The notes beneath the pieces were generated by a model that was not told the origin of the DNA, did no database searches, and worked only from the letters and a program-made list of their open reading frames with translations. DNA of 39,462 nucleotides, taken from positions 1 through 39,462 of the forward strand of contig JAGAVZ010000072.1 in the NCBI GenBank assembly GCA_017941635.1, in the 5' to 3' direction. Shown here piece after piece: positions 25,730 to 35,048 of this stretch (position 1 is its first letter; every line of letters starts with the position of its first letter). Made by a program: the position numbers and the translations under genes. The stretch comes from Cellulosilyticum sp. Lineage in GTDB: Bacteria > Bacillota > Clostridia > Lachnospirales > Cellulosilyticaceae.

Positions 25730-26686
25730 ATGATTAGAAATTATACTGATATTAAAGTGTTTACGGGTACTGCGCACCCTGAACTTGCTAAAGAAATTGC
25801 ACGCGGATTAGATATTACATTAGGGAAATCAGAAGTAACAAAATTTAGTGATGGTGAAATTAGTGTAAAAATTGATGAGAAAGTACGTGGTACAGACGTA
25901 TATATCATTCAACCAACTTCAACACCAGCTAATGAACATTTAATGGAATTACTTATTATGATTGATGCGATGAAACGTGCATCAGCAGGACGTATCACAG
26001 CTGTTATCCCATATTACGGTTATGCACGTCAAGATAGAAAAACAAGAGCTAGAGATCCAATCAGTTCAAAACTTGTAGCAGACATTCTTCAAACTGCAGG
26101 TGCTGATAGAGTGCTTACAATGGATTTACACTGTGCACAAATTCAAGGATTCTTTAACATTCCAGTAGATCACCTTGTAGGTCTTCCACTTTTAACAAGA
26201 TACTATGCAGAAAAATTTGGTGATAATACAGATGATGTTGTTGCTGTTTCACCAGACCTTGGTAGCGTAGGTAGAGTAAGATCTTTTGCAACAAAATTAG
26301 ATATTCCTCTCGCAATCATTGATAAAAGAAGACCAAAAGCAAACGTAAGTGAAATTATGAACATCATTGGTGATGTTAACGGAAAACGTGTTATCTTAAT
26401 TGATGATATGATTGATACAGCAGGAACAATTTGCAATGCGGCAAATGCACTTAAAGAAAGAGGAGCAACAGCAGTATATGCTTGTTGTACACATGGGGTT
26501 CTTTCAGGTCCAGCTATCGAGAGAATCGAAGCTTCTGCTATCGAAGAACTTGTGGTATTAGACACAATCAACGTTCCAGAAGATAAGAAAATTAGCAAGA
26601 TTAAAGAAATCTCTGTAGCACCTATCTTTGCAGATGCTATCAGACGTATTCATGAAGATTTATCAGTATCTAAATTATTTGATTAG
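25730..26686 (+). CDS. prs: Ribose-phosphate pyrophosphokinase (PRPP synthetase)
   Basis: The protein is 318 aa, the usual size. FSDGEISVKIDEKVRG, IPYYGYARQDRKTRARDPIS, MDLHCAQIQGFF, VSPDLGSVGR and the PRPP loop VILIDDMIDTAGTI are all present. The enzyme makes PRPP from ribose-5-phosphate and ATP, the precursor for purines, pyrimidines, His and Trp and the effector sensed by PurR. The frame is open 22 codons further up, but AAGGAGG at 25712-25718 and the family N terminus (IRNYTDIKVFTG) place the start at the ATG of 25730. Confidence 0.96.
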   Translation: MIRNYTDIKVFTGTAHPELAKEIARGLDITLGKSEVTKFSDGEISVKIDEKVRGTDVYIIQPTSTPANEHLMELLIMIDAMKRASAGRITAVIPYYGYARQDRKTRARDPISSKLVADILQTAGADRVLTMDLHCAQIQGFFNIPVDHLVGLPLLTRYYAEKFGDNTDDVVAVSPDLGSVGRVRSFATKLDIPLAIIDKRRPKANVSEIMNIIGDVNGKRVILIDDMIDTAGTICNAANALKERGATAVYACCTHGVLSGPAIERIEASAIEELVVLDTINVPEDKKISKIKEISVAPIFADAIRRIHEDLSVSKLFD

Positions 26687-26704
26687 AGTTCAATACAAAT
26701 AATG

Positions 26705-26743
26705 AAAGAGTATATCAGCTTAGGGTGATATACTCTTTTTGTT
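26705..26743 (+). terminator. Terminator after prs
   Basis: A perfect 13-bp stem (AAGAGTATATCA core, 26705-26717 with 26726-26738) is followed by TTTTTGTTTT. Confidence 0.88.
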
Positions 26744-26769
26744 TTATACAAATGTTTTGGTGTTTTACT

Positions 26770-26798
26770 TTGGAAGTGAGTAAGTTATATGTTAAAAT
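26770..26798 (+). promoter_or_regulatory. Promoter of pth-mfd
   Basis: TTGGAA (26770-26775), 17 bp and TAAAAT (26793-26798), about 56 bp before pth. Confidence 0.58.
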
Positions 26799-26854
26799 AT
26801 GAATGATTAATAAGTATTTATAAAGGTTAAACTAATGAAAAATGGAGGCATACA

Positions 26855-27418
26855 ATGAAACTAATTGTTGGACTTGGTAATCCTGGCATGCAATATGCAG
26901 CAACACGCCATAATATTGGATTTGAAGTGATAGATAGCATTGCTGAGACGTATAATATATCAGTAATGAAAAATAAATATAAAGCGCTTATCGGTGAAGG
27001 AAATATTGCTGGTGAAAAAGTAATCTTAATGAAACCACAAACTTATATGAATTTAAGTGGGGAAGCTGTAAAAGCTTGTATGGATTTTCATAAGATTAGT
27101 AATGAAGATTTAATTGTAATTTATGATGATATCTCATTACAAGTAGGACAACTTAGAATTCGTAAATCAGGTAGTGCAGGTGGACACAATGGTATTAAAA
27201 ATATTATTGCACAGCTTGGTACGCAAGAATTCCCTAGAATTAAATTTGGCGTAGGTGAAAAACCAGCTGGTTGGGATCTTGCAAATTATGTACTTGGACG
27301 CTTTTCAGAAGAAGATATGAAAGTGATTGGACCGAGGGTGACAGATGCAGTAAAAGCAACGGAAACCATTATTAAATCAGGTATAGAGAAAGCAATGAAT
27401 AACTATAACAAAAAGTAA
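26855..27418 (+). CDS. pth: Peptidyl-tRNA hydrolase
   Basis: The protein is 187 aa. LIVGLGNPGMQYAATRHNIGF (with the catalytic His), KPQTYMNLSGEAV, VIYDDISLQVGQLRIRKSGSAGGHNGIKNI and RIKFGVGEKP are canonical Pth motifs. The enzyme releases stalled peptides from tRNA in the cytoplasm. ATGGAGGC lies 5 nt before the ATG. mfd starts 14 nt after the stop, forming the usual pth-mfd pair. The intervening ctc/rplY gene found in Bacillus between prs and pth is absent here. Confidence 0.96.
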   Translation: MKLIVGLGNPGMQYAATRHNIGFEVIDSIAETYNISVMKNKYKALIGEGNIAGEKVILMKPQTYMNLSGEAVKACMDFHKISNEDLIVIYDDISLQVGQLRIRKSGSAGGHNGIKNIIAQLGTQEFPRIKFGVGEKPAGWDLANYVLGRFSEEDMKVIGPRVTDAVKATETIIKSGIEKAMNNYNKK

Positions 27419-27432
27419 GACGGTGATTTAGA

Positions 27433-30400
27433 GTGAAATATAGATATAAAGGGCTCACAGCGCCACTTTTAGAGCTTCCAGGAATGGAAGAAGTATTAAG
27501 CTATATTAAAGCAGGCAAAAATATCAAAGTCACAAATATGGTCAATGCTTGTAAGGGCCACTTTAGTTATGCAATAAGCGGATTTACGAGTTCACCTATG
27601 ATTATTGTTACTTATGATGAACTAAGTACAAAACAGTTGGCAGAGGATTTAGAAGTACTGAAGGGTAAGGAGTCAGTGCTTATTTATCCTGCCCGCGATA
27701 TTTTATTTTATAATGCAGATGTTCATAGCATGGATATTACAGCGCAGAGGTTAAAGGTTATTGATGCGCTTGTTAATAGAAAAGATGTTGTGGTCATTAT
27801 ACCTGTAGAAGCACTTCTTAATCCTATTTCTCCAAAGGAGACTTTTGAGGCCTACAATGAGTGGATTAAGGTGGGAGGAGTTATTAATCTTACTAGATTT
27901 GAGAGTAAGCTAATCCAGATGGGGTATGAGCGTGTATCAAAAGTAGAGGCCATGGGGCAGTTTGCAGTTCGTGGTGGTATTATAGATGTTTTTGGGGCAG
28001 CAGAGACCGAAGCCTATCGTATTGAGTTATGGGATGAAGAAGTAGATTCAATTCGTAGCTTTAATGTGCAAACACAACGCTCTGTGGCAAAAGTGGACCA
28101 AATTCGTATTATGCCAAATCAAGAGATTATATTTCCGCTAGAGGTTGTAAAAAAGGCACTACCTAATATAAAAGAAGATTTGAAACGTCTTACAACTAAG
28201 CTGCGTGAAGAAGGAAAAAAAGAAAGTGCGCTTAGAATAGAAGATAGTGTCAAAGAGGTTATTGAACATATCAATGAAGATATGAGTCCTAAAGGATTAG
28301 AGCTTTATGTACCCTATACAGATTTAAAGTTGGTTTCTATTTTAGATTACTTACCGAAAGATGCACTTGTTTTTGTAGATGAGCCGACTAAGGTTAAGGA
28401 TAAGAGTAAGCGTGTCTTAGAAGAATACCGTATGAGTATGGAAGATAGGCTGAATTATGGACATATCTTGCCTAAACAGATAGAGCTTATTTTCGAATAT
28501 GAGCAAGTTGTAATGGGAATGAATCAGTTTAGACAAGTTTTTATGATGAATTTTGAAAGTAATATAGAAGATAGTGAAGTAGCATATACTATGCCACTAC
28601 ATGTTTTTGAAAATAATACTTTCTATAAGAATTTAGATTTACTAGAGAAGGATTTAAAAGAGTGGAAAGCGGATAAGAAACGTGTTGCTATTTTAATGGG
28701 GGCTAAAGCAAAAGCAATGCGTCTATGTGATGAACTGGAAGAAAGAGGTGTCATTGCCACTTACGCAGAGAAGGATGACGATGCTGTTGCTAAGGGTCAG
28801 ATTCTTATGTACAAGGGCTATTTAACAAAAGGTTTTTGTTATGCTGACTTGAATTTTTATATTATTGCAGATAAAGATTTGTTTGGTAAAGATAAGAAAG
28901 AAAAGAAACGCAAGAAAAAGTATCAAGGAACAAAAATTCAAAGTTTCCTAGAGCTTTCTCCTGGAGATTATGTAGTACATGAACAATATGGTATTGGTGT
29001 GTTTCAGGGTATTGAGCAAATTGAAGTAGATGGAATTAGCAAAGATAATCTTAAGATTGAATATGCAGATCACAATTTCCTCTATGTAAATATCAATCAA
29101 ATGGATATGGTCCAGAAATACGTTGGAGCAGAAGGGAAGACACCTAAACTACATTCCATTGGCGGTTCTGAATGGAAAAAATCCAAGGCAAAGGTTAAGA
29201 AAGCAATTAATGATATTGCCAAGGATTTAATGCTTTTATATAGCGAAAGACAATATCAAAGAGGCTTTAAATATGATGAAGATAATATGTGGCAACGTGA
29301 GTTTGAAGAAATGTTCCCGTATGAAGAAACAGGCGATCAGATTGCAGCTATTGAAGATGTGAAACGTGATATGGAAAGTGACAAAATCATGGACCGTCTT
29401 ATCTGTGGGGATGTAGGCTATGGAAAAACAGAAGTTGCTATTCGTGCAGCTTTTAAGGCGGTACAAAATAGTAAACAAGTGGCTTACTTGGTACCGACGA
29501 CTATTTTGGCACAACAGCACTACAAACGTTTTGTAGAACGTATGGAAGCTTATCCAATCCGTGTAGAGCTCTTATCTAGATTTAGAACACCTAAGCAAAT
29601 TAAAGAGGCTTTAAAGGAAATGGAAAATGGTCAGGTGGATATTGTTATAGGAACACATAGACTATTATCTTCCGATGTAAAGTTTAAAGACTTAGGGCTT
29701 GTTATTATCGATGAGGAGCAACGCTTTGGTGTAACACACAAAGAAAAGCTCAAACAAATGCGTACTCAAGTAGACGTTATGAATCTAACAGCTACACCTA
29801 TTCCGAGAACTCTTCATATGAGTTTAATCGGTGTTAGGGATATGAGTGTGCTAGAAGAAGCACCGATGGAGAGAAAAGCTGTCCAAACTTATGTGATTGA
29901 ATATAGTGAGGACTTTATTAAAGATGCTATTAGTAGAGAGCTTGCAAGAGGTGGTCAGGTTTATTTCCTTCATAATCAAGTAAGAGATATTGAAGAGATG
30001 GCGCATAGAGTGCAGCATCTTATTCCAGATGCTAGAGTATCTTTTGCACATGGTCAAATGAGTGAACGTGAGCTTGAGAAAATTATGATGGACTTTATCC
30101 AAGGTGAAATAGATATTTTAGTTTGTACTACAATTATTGAAACAGGTCTAGATATTCCAAATGCGAACACAATTATTATAAATGGTGCAGACCGTATGGG
30201 ACTTAGCCAGTTGTATCAGTTACGTGGTAGGGTTGGGCGTTCAAGCCGAATGGGATATGCTTATCTGATGTATCAAAAAGATAAAGTGCTTAAAGATATT
30301 GCAGAAAAGCGTCTTCAAGCCATCAAGCAATTTACACAGCTTGGAGCAGGTTTCAAGATTGCGATGCGAGATTTAGAGATTCGTGGAGCAGGAAACTTAT

Positions 30401-30969
30401 TAGGTGCACAACAACATGGACATATGGATGCTATTGGATATGATTTGTATTGCAAAATGCTGAGCGAAGTAGTAAGTTTGCATCGTGGTGAAGAAGTAGA
30501 AGAGGAATTTGAAACAACCATAGAAATCAAGGTAAATGCTTATATTCCGAAAAAGTTTATTACAGACGAAGTTCAAAAACTCGATGTATACAAAAAAATT
30601 GCTTCTATAAAAACAGAAGCAGATTATCTCGATATTCAAGAAGAAGTAGAAGATCGATACGGAAATATTCCAGTTGAGGTTTATAACTTATTAGATATTG
30701 CTTTGATTAAGGCAATGGCACACGATATTTATGTCACATTACTAAGTGGAAATAATAAACAGATTCATTTTAAGTTTAAGGAGAATGCGCCACTTAATCC
30801 AGAAGCCTTACCAGAACTTATGGTCAAGTATGGAAGAAATATTAAATTTGCAGGTGGAAAAGAGTCTTCGATTACATTAAATTTAGAGGATGTTAATAAG
30901 AAAGAATTACTCAGTAATATTAAAAATATATTACATGACTTCAAAAAATTGAAGAGTAATAAGGAATAA
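27433..30969 (+). CDS. mfd: Transcription-repair coupling factor
   Basis: The protein is 1178 aa. The UvrB-like N-terminal region (residues about 1-350) is followed by the RNA-polymerase-interacting CarD-like domain ([20 protein letters not shown], near 505-525). The translocase core has Walker [14 protein letters not shown] (near 656-668), DEEQ in [21 protein letters not shown], the [13 protein letters not shown] helicase motif and QLRGRVGRS. The C-terminal TRCF domain follows. Mfd removes RNA polymerase stalled at lesions and recruits UvrA. The start is a GTG with a modest GGTGAT upstream. The 3' end is 41 nt from the PrsA-like gene. Confidence 0.96.
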   Translation: MKYRYKGLTAPLLELPGMEEVLSYIKAGKNIKVTNMVNACKGHFSYAISGFTSSPMIIVTYDELSTKQLAEDLEVLKGKESVLIYPARDILFYNADVHSMDITAQRLKVIDALVNRKDVVVIIPVEALLNPISPKETFEAYNEWIKVGGVINLTRFESKLIQMGYERVSKVEAMGQFAVRGGIIDVFGAAETEAYRIELWDEEVDSIRSFNVQTQRSVAKVDQIRIMPNQEIIFPLEVVKKALPNIKEDLKRLTTKLREEGKKESALRIEDSVKEVIEHINEDMSPKGLELYVPYTDLKLVSILDYLPKDALVFVDEPTKVKDKSKRVLEEYRMSMEDRLNYGHILPKQIELIFEYEQVVMGMNQFRQVFMMNFESNIEDSEVAYTMPLHVFENNTFYKNLDLLEKDLKEWKADKKRVAILMGAKAKAMRLCDELEERGVIATYAEKDDDAVAKGQILMYKGYLTKGFCYADLNFYIIADKDLFGKDKKEKKRKKKYQGTKIQSFLELSPGDYVVHEQYGIGVFQGIEQIEVDGISKDNLKIEYADHNFLYVNINQMDMVQKYVGAEGKTPKLHSIGGSEWKKSKAKVKKAINDIAKDLMLLYSERQYQRGFKYDEDNMWQREFEEMFPYEETGDQIAAIEDVKRDMESDKIMDRLICGDVGYGKTEVAIRAAFKAVQNSKQVAYLVPTTILAQQHYKRFVERMEAYPIRVELLSRFRTPKQIKEALKEMENGQVDIVIGTHRLLSSDVKFKDLGLVIIDEEQRFGVTHKEKLKQMRTQVDVMNLTATPIPRTLHMSLIGVRDMSVLEEAPMERKAVQTYVIEYSEDFIKDAISRELARGGQVYFLHNQVRDIEEMAHRVQHLIPDARVSFAHGQMSERELEKIMMDFIQGEIDILVCTTIIETGLDIPNANTIIINGADRMGLSQLYQLRGRVGRSSRMGYAYLMYQKDKVLKDIAEKRLQAIKQFTQLGAGFKIAMRDLEIRGAGNLLGAQQHGHMDAIGYDLYCKMLSEVVSLHRGEEVEEEFETTIEIKVNAYIPKKFITDEVQKLDVYKKIASIKTEADYLDIQEEVEDRYGNIPVEVYNLLDIALIKAMAHDIYVTLLSGNNKQIHFKFKENAPLNPEALPELMVKYGRNIKFAGGKESSITLNLEDVNKKELLSNIKNILHDFKKLKSNKE

Positions 30970-31010
30970 GCTATAATGAGGGTAGAAAAAGACTGTAAGG
31001 AGAGAGAAGC

Positions 31011-32033
31011 ATGGGAAGCGTCAAAAAAATGCTCATTGCAATCTTGTTACTTTGTATTATGGCATTTTCTGTAACAGGATGTTTTAATAAACAAGTGATT
31101 GTAGCGACAATTAATGGTGAATCCATATCTGAGCAGCTTTATCGTAGATACTTATGGTCAATCCAAAGAGAGCTTGAGACAATATATGTTAACTACTGGA
31201 ATTTTGATAACCTTAATGGGAAATCGCCAGAGGAGCTCTTAAAAGCTAAAACATTAGAATCTATTGCGATTAGTGTTGTGGCTGAGCAAAAGGCAGAAGA
31301 ACTAGGGATTAATAAATTGACCAAAGAAGATAAGGAAACGATTAAAGAAGCCGCGAAAAAAGCAATGCAAGATACTAAAAGTTATGCAGAGCAATATGAT
31401 ATTAAACTAAAAGACTATGAAAGATATTGTACTTTTGCCATACAATGTGAGAAAGTACTTCAGTCATTAGCAGTTAGTTATGAGCCGAATCAAACTGAAA
31501 TAGCAACTAAAGTAGAAGAACTTATAAATAGTGGAGCAAGCGCAGATGAAGCAACAATTACACATATTTTATTTGCGACAAGGAATGAATTAGGTGAAGA
31601 AATTCCAGAAGATAAAAAGCAAGCGCTTTATAAAGAAGCACAAAGTGTTTTAGAAAGAGCGTTGGCTGGAGAAGATATGGAGATGCTTGCGCATAGTTAT
31701 TCAGATGATTCATTAGTTGAGTATACATTTACACAAGCAGAAGAAAGCTTAGGTGAAGAGATTGGCCAGGTAGTATTTGAAAAAGCTGACATAGGTGTAG
31801 TGTATCCTGAAATTATAGAAACCCCATTCGGCTATGAAATTATCAAAGTAATAGATAGAAAAAGTAATGTAAGAGAACAAGCTATAGAGATGATAAAATC
31901 AGACTATGCAACAAATGAACTTGCTCAAATGGCACTTTTTGCAGATGTTCAAACAACAGAAGCGTATGATGCGATTGCTGTTGGGCCAAGTGTGAAAAAA
32001 GAAGAACAAACAGAAAGTAATGAGTCAAAGTAA
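31011..32033 (+). CDS. PrsA/SurA-like peptidyl-prolyl isomerase lipoprotein
   Basis: The protein is 340 aa. Signal peptide and lipobox VTGC (Cys24) predict an outer-membrane-face lipoprotein. A helical SurA-N-like part (residues about 30-170) precedes a parvulin-type domain (ITHILFATRNELGEEIPE... LAHSYSDDS... IIETPFGYEIIKVIDRK, residues about 185-285). Such proteins fold exported proteins. The parvulin domain lacks the usual GGDLG segment; that position reads EESLGEEIG, so isomerase activity is uncertain and the protein may be a chaperone only. The tail is charged (KKEEQTESNESK). AAGGAGAG precedes the ATG. A PrsA-like gene between mfd and spoVT is frequent in Clostridia. Confidence 0.82.
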   Translation: MGSVKKMLIAILLLCIMAFSVTGCFNKQVIVATINGESISEQLYRRYLWSIQRELETIYVNYWNFDNLNGKSPEELLKAKTLESIAISVVAEQKAEELGINKLTKEDKETIKEAAKKAMQDTKSYAEQYDIKLKDYERYCTFAIQCEKVLQSLAVSYEPNQTEIATKVEELINSGASADEATITHILFATRNELGEEIPEDKKQALYKEAQSVLERALAGEDMEMLAHSYSDDSLVEYTFTQAEESLGEEIGQVVFEKADIGVVYPEIIETPFGYEIIKVIDRKSNVREQAIEMIKSDYATNELAQMALFADVQTTEAYDAIAVGPSVKKEEQTESNESK

Positions 32034-32143
32034 GTAGTATAACGTTTTAATTAGGATGATAGAATTCTAATAAGTAAAACGCTTTGTAAAAAAACAAATA
32101 AATTTTAATTAAAAGTAAGATATAAAATTTAAAAGTGTTATAT

Positions 32144-32198
32144 AAAGAAGAAAGTTGGTATTTTATAGGATATAAAATACCAACTTTCTTCTTTTATG
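32144..32198 (+). terminator. Very long perfect hairpin after the PrsA-like gene
   Basis: A perfect 24-bp inverted repeat (32144-32167 with 32171-32194) has a 3-nt loop GGA. It is followed by only a weak TTTTA tract. It is most likely a terminator. The sequence 32034-32143 before it shows nothing else. Confidence 0.75.
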
Positions 32199-32256
32199 GG
32201 AATAATTCACGCTATGCTGGGAATAATTAAGATAGAGAAACCCCAAATCGTTACCA

Positions 32257-32287
32257 TGCATAATATGTCAGTTTAAAAGCATAATCA
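32257..32287 (+). promoter_or_regulatory. Sigma-G-type promoter of spoVT
   Basis: TGCATA (32257-32262), exactly 17 bp and CATAATCA (32280-32287) match the sigma-F/sigma-G consensus of Bacillus (TGHATR and CATWMTA). B. subtilis spoVT is sigma-G dependent. The predicted start is about 50 bp before the TTG start codon. Confidence 0.65.
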
Positions 32288-32345
32288 ATAAAACTTATGG
32301 TCAAAATGATATTAGAACGCAGCATTGTTAAGGAGGTTGTTTTGT

Positions 32346-32897
32346 TTGAAAGCAACAGGCATCGTTAGAAGAATAGACGACTTAGGGAGAGTAGTTATTC
32401 CAAAAGAGATTAGACGTACCTTACGAATCCGAGAAGGAGATCCATTAGAAATATTTACGGATAACGAAGGACAAGTTATCTTGAAGAAGTATTCTCCTGT
32501 AGGAGAACTAAGTTCATTTGTTAAGGAATATGCAGATGCCTTAGCCAAAGCTACAGGGCATATTACTTGCATTGCTGATAAGGATCAAGTCATTGCTGTT
32601 GCCGGAGGACCTAAAAAGGAATTTCTTGACAAAAGCATCAGTTCCAATTTAGAGAAAATTATTCAAGGTCGTTCGATTTTTAAAGCAACAAAAGATGATA
32701 CTAAATTTGTTCCTATACTTTCAGAAGGGACAGCAGATAGTTACTATTCAGAAGTGATTTCACCAATTATATGCGAAGGAGATGCCATTGGAGCAGTCAT
32801 CTTCTTATCTAATAATAAAAATAGTGCTATGGGCGAAGTAGAGGAAAAATTAGCTTATTCAGCATCAGGATTTATTGGAAAACAAATGGAACAATAA
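32346..32897 (+). CDS. spoVT: Stage V sporulation transcription factor SpoVT
   Basis: The protein is 183 aa. The first 50 residues (KATGIVRRIDDLGRVVIPKEIRRTLRIREGDPLEIF) form the AbrB-like swapped-hairpin DNA-binding domain, nearly identical to that of SpoVT. The rest is a GAF-like domain (ISPIICEGDAIGAVIFLSNN). In Bacillus, SpoVT tunes sigma-G genes in the forespore. The start is TTG: AAGGAGG at 32330-32336 is 9 nt upstream, and family members begin at this Lys-Ala-Thr. The open frame extends 7 codons further up, but those codons overlap the ribosome site. A sigma-G-type promoter precedes it. Confidence 0.94.
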   Translation: MKATGIVRRIDDLGRVVIPKEIRRTLRIREGDPLEIFTDNEGQVILKKYSPVGELSSFVKEYADALAKATGHITCIADKDQVIAVAGGPKKEFLDKSISSNLEKIIQGRSIFKATKDDTKFVPILSEGTADSYYSEVISPIICEGDAIGAVIFLSNNKNSAMGEVEEKLAYSASGFIGKQMEQ

Positions 32898-32942
32898 GAA
32901 GAAGGCCAGTAGCTAGTGTGAGAGTTACTGGCTTCTTTGTGT
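32898..32942 (+). terminator. Terminator after spoVT
   Basis: The core stem is GCCAGTA against TACTGGC (about 32904-32910 with 32925-32931), extended by A/G-T pairs. It is followed by TTCTTTGTG. The remaining stretch to 33135 shows nothing clear. Confidence 0.6.
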
Positions 32943-33135
32943 AAGATGGTGCTGAATTATTTATAATGTTGAGGTAGTCTCTTATATAATATTGTACTAA
33001 ACTTATTATAATAGACGGATAGTTTTCTTGATGACGATATAATGTTAAGCGATTTGTATTAAGGTGGCTGGAGTTTATTGGGAAAGTAATAAGTTGTTTA
33101 TAGAGAATAGTGCAAGAGTTGACATGGCGAAATTA

Positions 33136-33163
33136 TTGTAGAATAGAGTAGGTATGCTACAAT
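33136..33163 (+). promoter_or_regulatory. Promoter of mazG
   Basis: TTGTAG (33136-33141), 16 bp and TACAAT (33158-33163), about 25 bp before the start codon. A TTGACA at 33119-33124 has no properly spaced -10 (only TAGAAT after 14 bp). Confidence 0.48.
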
Positions 33164-33188
33164 GATAAAAAGATGATTAGGAGGAGAA

Positions 33189-33914
33189 ATGGCTGTGAGT
33201 AAAGTATATAGTTATGAAGAGTTAGTAGATATTATACAAGTGCTTAGAAGTGAGAATGGATGTCCTTGGGATAGAGAACAAACGCATAAATCACTTATTC
33301 CGTGTTTGTTAGAAGAAAGCTATGAGCTTGTGGAAGCATTGGAGAATGATGATGAGCATCTTATGGAAGAAGAATTAGGAGATGTATTACTTCAAGTTTT
33401 GATGCATGCTCAAATTGCAAACGAAGAAGGTAAATTTGGGATGTCGGAGGTTGTAAATGGTATTGCAACCAAATTAGTGCATAGACATCCACATGTTTTT
33501 AATGAAGGTGAGCAGTTAGAAAATGCAAAACAGGTAAGTGAAGCTTGGGACCAGATTAAAGCAAAAGAGAAAAAAGAGGCGACATTAGTAGAATCCATGG
33601 ACAGAGTGGCGAAAACTTTACCTGCACTTATGAGAGCGCAAAAGGTGCAGAAAAAAGCACTAAAAGCTGGTGAACTAAAAAAGAATGAAATTGAGCAAAT
33701 TAATCAATTAATCAGCAGTTTAGAAGGCTTAAAAATGCTATATTCACAAGGGTCAGAGGTTGATTTAGAAGAGGAAATTGGAAAAATATTGTTTGGAGTA
33801 GTAAAATTATCCACTTTTTTTGATATAAATGCTGAATTTACCTTGACAAAGTCAATGGAAAAGTTTATAAATAGATTTAGATATATTGAAAATTCAAGGT
33901 TTCCGCAAGATTGA
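33189..33914 (+). CDS. mazG: Nucleoside triphosphate pyrophosphohydrolase MazG
   Basis: The protein is 241 aa with two helical MazG units. The first has the full EExxE plus ExxD motif (CLLEESYELVEAL... EELGDVLLQVLMHAQIA); the second has a shorter LEEEIGKILFGVVKLS copy. The enzyme hydrolyses NTPs and dNTPs, cleaning abnormal nucleotides. In Bacillus the counterpart (YabN) carries an extra N-terminal methylase domain; here the protein begins directly with SYEELVDIIQVLRSENGCPWDREQTHKSL, the stand-alone form. AGGAGG precedes the ATG. hup follows after 61 nt. Confidence 0.92.
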   Translation: MAVSKVYSYEELVDIIQVLRSENGCPWDREQTHKSLIPCLLEESYELVEALENDDEHLMEEELGDVLLQVLMHAQIANEEGKFGMSEVVNGIATKLVHRHPHVFNEGEQLENAKQVSEAWDQIKAKEKKEATLVESMDRVAKTLPALMRAQKVQKKALKAGELKKNEIEQINQLISSLEGLKMLYSQGSEVDLEEEIGKILFGVVKLSTFFDINAEFTLTKSMEKFINRFRYIENSRFPQD

Positions 33915-33975
33915 GACCATGAAATTTTCAATACATATATCCATGTTGATGACATGAATAGAGGAGGAAATTATA

Positions 33976-34257
33976 ATGAACAAATCTGAATTAGTAGCAG
34001 CTATGGCTGCAAAAGCTGAACTTAGTAAAAAAGATGCTGAAAAAGCACTTAAAGCGTTTGAAGATGTTGTAATGGAAGAACTTCAAGCTGGGGGTAAAAT
34101 TCAATTAGTTGGATTTGGTACATTTGAAGTAACAGAACGTAAAGCTCGCGTTGGTAGAAATCCAAAAACAAACGAAGAAATGCCAATCCCAGGTGGAAAA
34201 GCTCCAAAATTCAAAGCTGGTAAACAACTTAAAGACGTTGTTAAAGGTAACAACTAA
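33976..34257 (+). CDS. hup: DNA-binding protein HU
   Basis: The protein is 93 aa. MNKSELVAAMAAKAELSKKDAEKALKAF, QLVGFGTFEVTERKARVGRNPKTNEEMPIPGGKAPKFKAGKQLKDVV shows the HU arm (RNPKT...IP) and the GFGTF core. It is an abundant nucleoid protein that bends DNA as a dimer. AGGAGG is about 8 nt from the ATG. Its position between mazG and rqcP is the standard clostridial order. A terminator follows directly. Confidence 0.96.
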   Translation: MNKSELVAAMAAKAELSKKDAEKALKAFEDVVMEELQAGGKIQLVGFGTFEVTERKARVGRNPKTNEEMPIPGGKAPKFKAGKQLKDVVKGNN

Positions 34258-34263
34258 TTAATG

Positions 34264-34293
34264 AAAATCTACACAATCGTGTAGATTTTTTTG
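34264..34293 (+). terminator. Terminator after hup
   Basis: A perfect 11-bp stem AAAATCTACAC/GTGTAGATTTT (34264-34274 with 34279-34289) with tetraloop AATC is followed by T-rich sequence. About 155 bases from here to rqcP hold no clear promoter. Confidence 0.9.
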
Positions 34294-34451
34294 TATATAA
34301 GAAGATAAACGACTCTAGAATATGAAATGTATAAGTTATATAGATCAATGTTTGTGGAAAGTCTATTAATAATACAGATAGGATAGAGTATATGTTTGAT
34401 TGTAAAATATATTTATAGCTCAATGAATAGAGCGGTTTAAGGAGATTAAAA

Positions 34452-34691
34452 ATGCGTATTGATAAATATTTAAAAATAAGTCGTATTATTAAAAGAAGAA
34501 CGATTGCACAAGAAGCGTGTGATAGTGGTCGTGTTATGATTAATGAAAAGATTGCAAAAGCAAGTACAGATGTAAAAATTGGAGATATCATTGAAATTCG
34601 CTTTGGTACAAACACAGCTAAATATGAAGTATTAGAAATCAAAGAACATGTAAAAAAAGAAGAAACAGCTAACATGTATCGCATGGTGTAA
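34452..34691 (+). CDS. rqcP: S4-domain RNA-binding protein RqcP (YabO)
   Basis: The protein is 79 aa and consists of a single S4 domain: MRIDKYLKISRIIKRRTIAQEACDSGRVMINEKIAKASTDVKIGDIIEIRF. This is the RqcP/Hsp15-type protein that binds the 50S subunit with peptidyl-tRNA and helps RqcH add alanine tails to stalled chains. AAGGAG precedes the ATG. yabP follows after 63 nt. Confidence 0.92.
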   Translation: MRIDKYLKISRIIKRRTIAQEACDSGRVMINEKIAKASTDVKIGDIIEIRFGTNTAKYEVLEIKEHVKKEETANMYRMV

Positions 34692-34754
34692 TAATTCTAG
34701 ATTCCTTTCATATAAATAGGTATAGAAACTACAAAATGAAAGGAAGGGAAAGCC

Positions 34755-35036
34755 GTGGAAGAAAGAAATAATAAGAAACACTCATTAAGCCTAATAGAAC
34801 GAGAGAAGATGATTTTATCAGGTGTTAAAGAAGTGTTTTCATTTGATGAACAGCTTATTGAACTTGAAACATGTAGAGGATATTTGGATATTAAGGGAGA
34901 AAACCTTCATATTATTAAGATGAATATTGATGAGGGAGATATTGCTATTGAAGGAATTGTCTCTGAGATGATTTATCATGAGAGTGCGGGTATAGGCAAG
35001 AAAAAAGGTTCTGTCATGTCTAAGCTCTTTAAGTAA
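34755..35036 (+). CDS. yabP: Sporulation protein YabP
   Basis: The protein is 93 aa. HSLSLIEREKMILSGVKEVFSFDEQLIELETCRGYLDIKGENLHIIKMNIDEGDIAIEG is the YabP/YqfC pattern of short beta-rich repeats. It is needed for spore formation in some Bacilli and Clostridia, with biochemical role unknown; in Bacillus it is made in the mother cell under sigma-E. The start is GTG with GGAAGGGAAAG upstream. A weak sigma-E-like TCATATA ... TACAAAAT lies about 20-45 nt upstream. yabQ starts 12 nt later. Confidence 0.9.
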   Translation: MEERNNKKHSLSLIEREKMILSGVKEVFSFDEQLIELETCRGYLDIKGENLHIIKMNIDEGDIAIEGIVSEMIYHESAGIGKKKGSVMSKLFK

Positions 35037-35048
35037 GAGGGTGAGCTG

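Noticed and set aside
26203-26598. 131-codon minus-strand frame inside prs
   Set aside because: Fully covered by a strongly conserved gene on the other strand; no ribosome site; Ser/Ile-rich shadow translation.
33119-33144. Promoter TTGACA...TAGAAT before mazG
   Set aside because: The spacer is only 14 bp; the TTGTAG-16-TACAAT pair just downstream is better spaced.
34241-34684. 147-codon minus-strand frame over rqcP
   Set aside because: Opposes rqcP and crosses the hup terminator; no family resemblance.
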